Shown: positions 61,167-64,000 of the stretch, piece after piece
How positions within the stretch are numbered: the stretch's first letter is position 1
Layout: each line of letters begins with the position of its first letter
Origin: Pedobacter miscanthi
GTDB lineage: Bacteria; Bacteroidota; Bacteroidia; Sphingobacteriales; Sphingobacteriaceae
Length of the DNA stretch: 64,000 nucleotides
Reading direction: 5' to 3'
NCBI RefSeq assembly: GCF_003315595.1
Contig: NZ_QNQU01000020.1
Coordinates: 51,665 to 115,664 of the forward strand
The notes under the pieces: generated by a model
Databases searched by the model: none
The model's input: only the letters and a program-made list of their open reading frames with translations
What the model was told of the DNA's origin: nothing
Made by a program: the position numbers and the translations under genes

Positions 61167-61205
61167 TCAATGCATCTAATTGCTAACAGTTAGATTGAAA
61201 CATAC

Positions 61206-61553
61206 CTATTTTTTTATTACTGCTGCCATATCATCCCTGCCCCATTGTTCAATTGTTTTGATCAGTGGAAGGAGCGAAAGTCCGTAGGGTGTAATTTTAT
61301 ATTCAACACGTGGCGGTATTTCAGGGAACACAGTACGCGCTATAATGTGGTCTTCTTCCAGTTCTTTAAGCAGGTTTACCAACGTTTGTTTACTAATGGT
61401 TGGGATACCTTTTTTCAACAAGCTAAAACGGTTGCAGTTTAGGCTGATGGCATAAATAATCAGCACTTTCCATTTGCCGCCAATTTTATTCAAAAAGTGT
61501 GTTACCCCACAATTATTAGGGTTAAAATCTTTGTTCTTTCTTTTATTTGCCAT
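61206..61553 (-). CDS. HxlR family transcriptional regulator
   Basis: 115-residue winged-helix regulator: CGVTHFLNKIGGKWKVLIIYAISLNCNRFSLLKKGIPTISKQTLVNLLKELEEDHIIARTVFPEIPPRVEYKITPYGLSLLPLI, with the conserved Cys and GGKWKV of HxlR proteins, several of which sense redox or aldehydes through that Cys. Start at 61553 was preferred to a nine-residue longer frame. Divergent from the 188-residue gene at 61662, the likely target. Confidence 0.93.
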   Translation of the reverse strand: MANKRKNKDFNPNNCGVTHFLNKIGGKWKVLIIYAISLNCNRFSLLKKGIPTISKQTLVNLLKELEEDHIIARTVFPEIPPRVEYKITPYGLSLLPLIKTIEQWGRDDMAAVIKK

Positions 61554-61615
61554 TGGTCTAAAATGATGTACTAAGCACAATATTTACGACTATTCCGGAT
61601 AGGAACCGAAGGTAG

Positions 61616-61623
61616 TAAATTTG
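61616..61623 (+). promoter_or_regulatory. -7 promoter element of the 188-aa gene
   Basis: TAAATTTG matches TAnnTTTG, 39 bp before the ATG at 61662, in the gap shared with the HxlR gene. Confidence 0.6.
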
Positions 61624-61661
61624 TTCATACTTAATATACAACCATTTAAAGGATTAAAACT

Positions 61662-62228
61662 ATGACACCAGCAGAAATTAAAGAGCATATTTTAGGAGAA
61701 TGGATAAGCATCGCATTCGAGATCCGTCCGAGTAGCCTTAAAAACGAAGATGGCTCACTTAAACCTTTTTACCTGAAAAGGAAGTTTAGTTATCTAGCAA
61801 ACGACAAATTTGAACTCGAAATCATCAATTCGGCAGATCCTTATGGCGAAACACCATTATCTAAAATAGAACTTAAGGGACACATGGTATGGCAGGGAGA
61901 ACACCCTATTGCTGCCGGCGCCCAAAAGGTAAAGTTTATCGCCGATGAGGGCTACCAGGTTACTGCACTTAATCAGCCCTTTGCCGATCTGCTCAATAAA
62001 ATTGCACTTAACGGCTACGAACATTGGGAAGTAAATAAAACACAGGATATCCTTAAAAAAACATTTGCACCGTTTGGGTTGGCAGAAGGACAAGTATTTG
62101 CCGAATATGATCTGATATACCCATTGGATAATCTTTTGTTCTGGGGTGCAAGAAATGTTGATGGACGAGGTTTTGATACAGAAGAAAACAGGCCAAGCAA
62201 TCTTCAGATACCTTTGATCAGAAATTAA
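61662..62228 (+). CDS. Protein of unknown function (188 aa), HxlR target candidate
   Basis: Not assigned with confidence. Soluble, no signal peptide. The visible pattern LGEWISIAFEIRPSSLKNEDGSLKPFYLKRKFSYLANDKFELEIINSADPYGE, then KIELKGHMVWQGEHPIAAGAQKVKFIADEGYQVTAL, alternates short strands and resembles a lipocalin-like barrel, including an early Gly-x-Trp (GEW). The position next to a divergent HxlR gene suggests it is induced by that regulator. Confidence 0.72.
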   Translation: MTPAEIKEHILGEWISIAFEIRPSSLKNEDGSLKPFYLKRKFSYLANDKFELEIINSADPYGETPLSKIELKGHMVWQGEHPIAAGAQKVKFIADEGYQVTALNQPFADLLNKIALNGYEHWEVNKTQDILKKTFAPFGLAEGQVFAEYDLIYPLDNLLFWGARNVDGRGFDTEENRPSNLQIPLIRN

Positions 62229-62248
62229 AATTTCTTTTAATGAAATAG

Positions 62249-62273
62249 ATGCGGATAAAATGGTTATCCGCAT
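62249..62273 (+). terminator. Hairpin after the 188-aa gene
   Basis: Perfect 10-bp stem ATGCGGATAA / TTATCCGCAT with a 5-nt loop; only a weak T tract follows, so termination may be partial. Confidence 0.6.
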
Positions 62274-62383
62274 TATACTTGTGCCTCATTTCAGGCAATT
62301 CTAGCCTATTTACTAAAACGTTTTAAATCCTTGTAAAAGGCTAATTTCAACTATAATAAATCATTAGTTCATGATAATTTTTA

Positions 62384-62391
62384 TATTTTTG
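62384..62391 (+). promoter_or_regulatory. -7 promoter element of the S41 peptidase gene
   Basis: TATTTTTG matches TAnnTTTG, 33 bp before the ATG at 62424. Confidence 0.55.
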
Positions 62392-62423
62392 ATATCAACG
62401 ATAAACCTTTAACGCTTTCATCA

Positions 62424-63407
62424 ATGGTCAAAAATTTCACTGCAATTCTATCTTTATTTCTTGTATCTGTAATCACATTAACAGCTTGTTCGCAACATAA
62501 GCCATCGGTACAGGAAGACATCCGTTTTCTGACAACTGTTGTAAAAACCAATCTCAAACAAAAGTACTTTGATAAAAAGAAAGCCGATAAGCTGGTCAAA
62601 AAAGTAACAGAAATGGAGCGCGAAAAGTTATTTGAAAACGTATCGGTACAGGTTGCAGCAAAAATGATTACAGATATGCTCCGTAAAGAAACAAGCGATA
62701 AACATTTTAACGTAATTGCGTATACCATCGAGCCTCAAACTGAAACTAAACCACAGTCTCAGCCACAAAAACAACCACCCTTTACGGCAGGTATTACCAG
62801 CATTAAGATTTTGAAGAACAATATTGGATACATCAAGTGGGATGCCTGTATTGCCGGAGAAGAAGCATTTAAAAAAATTCGGAGCGCACTGGATTCAGTA
62901 GCAGGGTGTAAGCAGATAATCTTCGACATTACCGAAAACCCTGGTGGAGATGGCGCCAGCAGTGCCTTTATCAATCAGTTTTTTTATGAATCAAAAGATT
63001 ATCAAACGCTTCTGATCAAAAAATGTACGGACGAAACCAACTGGCATCAGAGCGAAGTAATTTTCAATTATTCGCAGGGACCTAAATTCTTTAACACACC
63101 TTTGTATATTATTCTCTCTGAAAAAACCTTTTCGGCAGCCGAATATTTTGCTTTTACTGCAAAAGAAATGAAAAGGGCAACTATTTTAGGAAAAACCACT
63201 GCCGGGGCAGGAAACCCAGGCAATAGTATGAATGCTTATTTGCCAGGCTCTGATAACGTGGTTTGGATGTTTACACCAAACTGCCAAATCACCACTCGTG
63301 CAGGACATTCGTTAGAAGGTGTTGGTGTTAAACCCGATGTAGAACTTACAAGTAACAACTGGGTTGATGAAACAGTTGATTACATATTAAGCAAAGGAAA
63401 TAAATAG
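62424..63407 (+). CDS. S41 family (tail-specific) peptidase lipoprotein
   Basis: 327 residues. Lipoprotein signal MVKNFTAILSLFLVSVITLTAC, Cys22. Helical N-terminal part (about 30-100), then the S41 catalytic domain: NIGYIKWDACIAGEEAFKKI, IIFDITENPGGDGASSAFINQF, nucleophile Ser in LSEKTFSAAEYFAF, and the following GKTTAGAGNPGNSMNAYL. The PDZ domain found in CtpA-type S41 proteases is absent, as in the short envelope forms. Likely cleaves peptides or is a degenerate relative in the envelope. Single gene with its own promoter; a composite repeat array follows it. Confidence 0.9.
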   Translation: MVKNFTAILSLFLVSVITLTACSQHKPSVQEDIRFLTTVVKTNLKQKYFDKKKADKLVKKVTEMEREKLFENVSVQVAAKMITDMLRKETSDKHFNVIAYTIEPQTETKPQSQPQKQPPFTAGITSIKILKNNIGYIKWDACIAGEEAFKKIRSALDSVAGCKQIIFDITENPGGDGASSAFINQFFYESKDYQTLLIKKCTDETNWHQSEVIFNYSQGPKFFNTPLYIILSEKTFSAAEYFAFTAKEMKRATILGKTTAGAGNPGNSMNAYLPGSDNVVWMFTPNCQITTRAGHSLEGVGVKPDVELTSNNWVDETVDYILSKGNK

Positions 63408-63498
63408 ATTTCTTGCTGCTGCCCTCAGGTTGAATTTATGGCCCGGTAAGAAGTATAAAAAAAAAGCTTCCAAAGAATGTCGTAAGGCTTCAATTATG

Positions 63499-63894
63499 CT
63501 CCTTCTGCAGGGCTCCCCGATGTGAAATCGGGATAAACTTCTCGCCCAAAAACAGTCTTTAAACAAAAAACCACAACTTTCGTTGTGGCTTTTGAAGCTC
63601 CTTCTGCTGGGCTCCCCGATGTAAAATCGGGATAAACTTCTCGCCCAAAAACAGTCTTTAAACAAAAAACCACAACTTTCGTTGTGGCTTTTGAAGCTCC
63701 TTCTGCTGGGCTCCCCGATGTAAAATCGGGATAAACTTCTCGCCCAAAAACAGTCTTTAAACAAAAAACCACAACTTTCGTTGTGGCTTTTGAAGCTCCT
63801 TCTGCTGGGCTCCCCGATGTAAAATCGGGATAAACTTCTCGCCCAAAAACAGTCTTTAAACAAAAAGCCACAACTTTCGTTGTGGCTTTTGAAG
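63499..63894 (-). repeat. Four 99-bp tandem units carrying the 3' end of tRNA-Asn
   Basis: CTCCTTCTGC occurs at 63499, 63598, 63697, 63796 and, in the real tRNA, 63895: exactly 99 bp apart. On the minus strand each unit holds GAGCCCAGCAGAAGGAGC (T-arm 3' strand plus acceptor of tRNA-Asn), a hairpin with CCACAAC-GAAA-GTTGTGG and a T run, then TTTGGGCGAGAAGTTTATCC and CGATTTTACATCGGGGAG. The 5' half of the tRNA is absent. A further degenerate edge lies at 63450-63498. Apparent ORFs across it are by-products of the 99-bp (3 x 33) period. Confidence 0.95.
63858..63890 (-). terminator. Terminator downstream of the second tRNA-Asn
   Basis: On the minus strand AAAAGCCACAAC-GAAA-GTTGTGGCTTTT, a perfect 12-bp stem with a GAAA loop and T run. 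In the three more distal 99-bp units one base of the arm differs (AAACC instead of AAGCC), so the perfect stem is kept only next to the working tRNA. Confidence 0.85.
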
Positions 63895-63968
63895 CTCCTT
63901 CTGCTGGGCTCGAACCAGCGACCCTCTGATTAACAGTCAGATGCTCTAACCGGCTGAGCTAAGAAGGA
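63895..63968 (-). tRNA. tRNA-Asn (anticodon GTT), second copy
   Basis: Same structure as the copy at 26132-26205: acceptor TCCTTCT / AGAAGGA, D-arm AGCTCAGCCGGTTAGAGC, anticodon loop CTGTTAA, T-loop TTCGAGC. One difference in the D-loop (CCGG for CTGG). CCA not encoded. The upstream flank GCCGGATT is the same as that beyond the 113-bp array of the first copy. Confidence 0.97.
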
Positions 63969-64000
63969 ATCCGGCTGTCCAAAAAAACAGGCTTTTTAAG

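Noticed and set aside
63387..63871. Two overlapping open frames giving repeated 33-residue protein units (for example CFWARSLSRFYIGEPSRRS)
   Set aside because: They arise because the 99-bp repeat is a multiple of three; they overlap tRNA fragments and have no start region or homologue-like features.

Overview
The window comes from a Bacteroidota chromosome, most likely Sphingobacteriaceae (Pedobacter-like). The evidence is three SusC/SusD pairs plus further TonB-dependent receptors, DUF-type genes typical of that phylum (DUF5690, DUF4256, DUF3667), weak ribosome binding sites, and repeated promoter elements matching the Bacteroidota -7 consensus TAnnTTTG. It also carries many short dispersed intergenic repeats of the kind seen in that family. 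No database could be searched, so family names rest on motif recognition.

Layout. 1-10 kb: a TonB receptor cut by the left edge, a SulP anion transporter, and a susCD pair ending in a strong terminator. 10-18.5 kb: AraC regulator divergent from an exported hydrolase and a DoxX-like protein; a LytS/LytR two-component system co-transcribed with an exported CocE-type hydrolase; a second AraC regulator and an SDR. 18.4-22.7 kb: an accessory-looking block of a small AAA ATPase and two unrecognised proteins lying between two tandem arrays, one of 123-bp and one of 63-bp units (the latter built from 21-bp sub-units). 23-26.6 kb: VOC protein, DUF2059 protein, exported metalloprotease, then a tRNA-Asn locus with a GIY-YIG nuclease whose 3' end is itself tRNA-like and three 113-bp units carrying partial tRNA. 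A second tRNA-Asn at the right edge has four 99-bp units carrying the other end of the tRNA.

26.7-36.1 kb: a candidate (amino)phosphonate or phosphoester utilisation locus: XRE-cupin regulator, exported phosphodiesterase-family enzyme, DUF5690 transporter, FAD oxidoreductase resembling the phosphonate-associated TIGR03364 family, then susC and susD. Shared palindromes TAAAC-N3-GTTTA lie in two intergenic gaps.

36-45.4 kb: a 52-residue lipoprotein, an Oar-like TonB receptor, a GNAT acetyltransferase, DUF4256, and a tight ArsR-SRPBCC-DoxX-YdeI operon with a large perfect palindrome around its promoter.

45.4-58.6 kb: nine close-packed genes on the minus strand: susC, susD, cyanophycinase-like S51 peptidase, two DoxX-type membrane proteins, monohaem cytochrome c, SoxC-type sulfite dehydrogenase, CrtI-like FAD oxidoreductase and a YeiH-type exporter. 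I read this as a nutrient-uptake operon coupled to sulfite oxidation and anion export; it is one of the most interesting loci here. 59.4-63.4 kb: LuxR regulator, a 49-residue membrane peptide with a DUF3667 protein, HxlR regulator divergent from an unrecognised protein, and an S41 peptidase lipoprotein.
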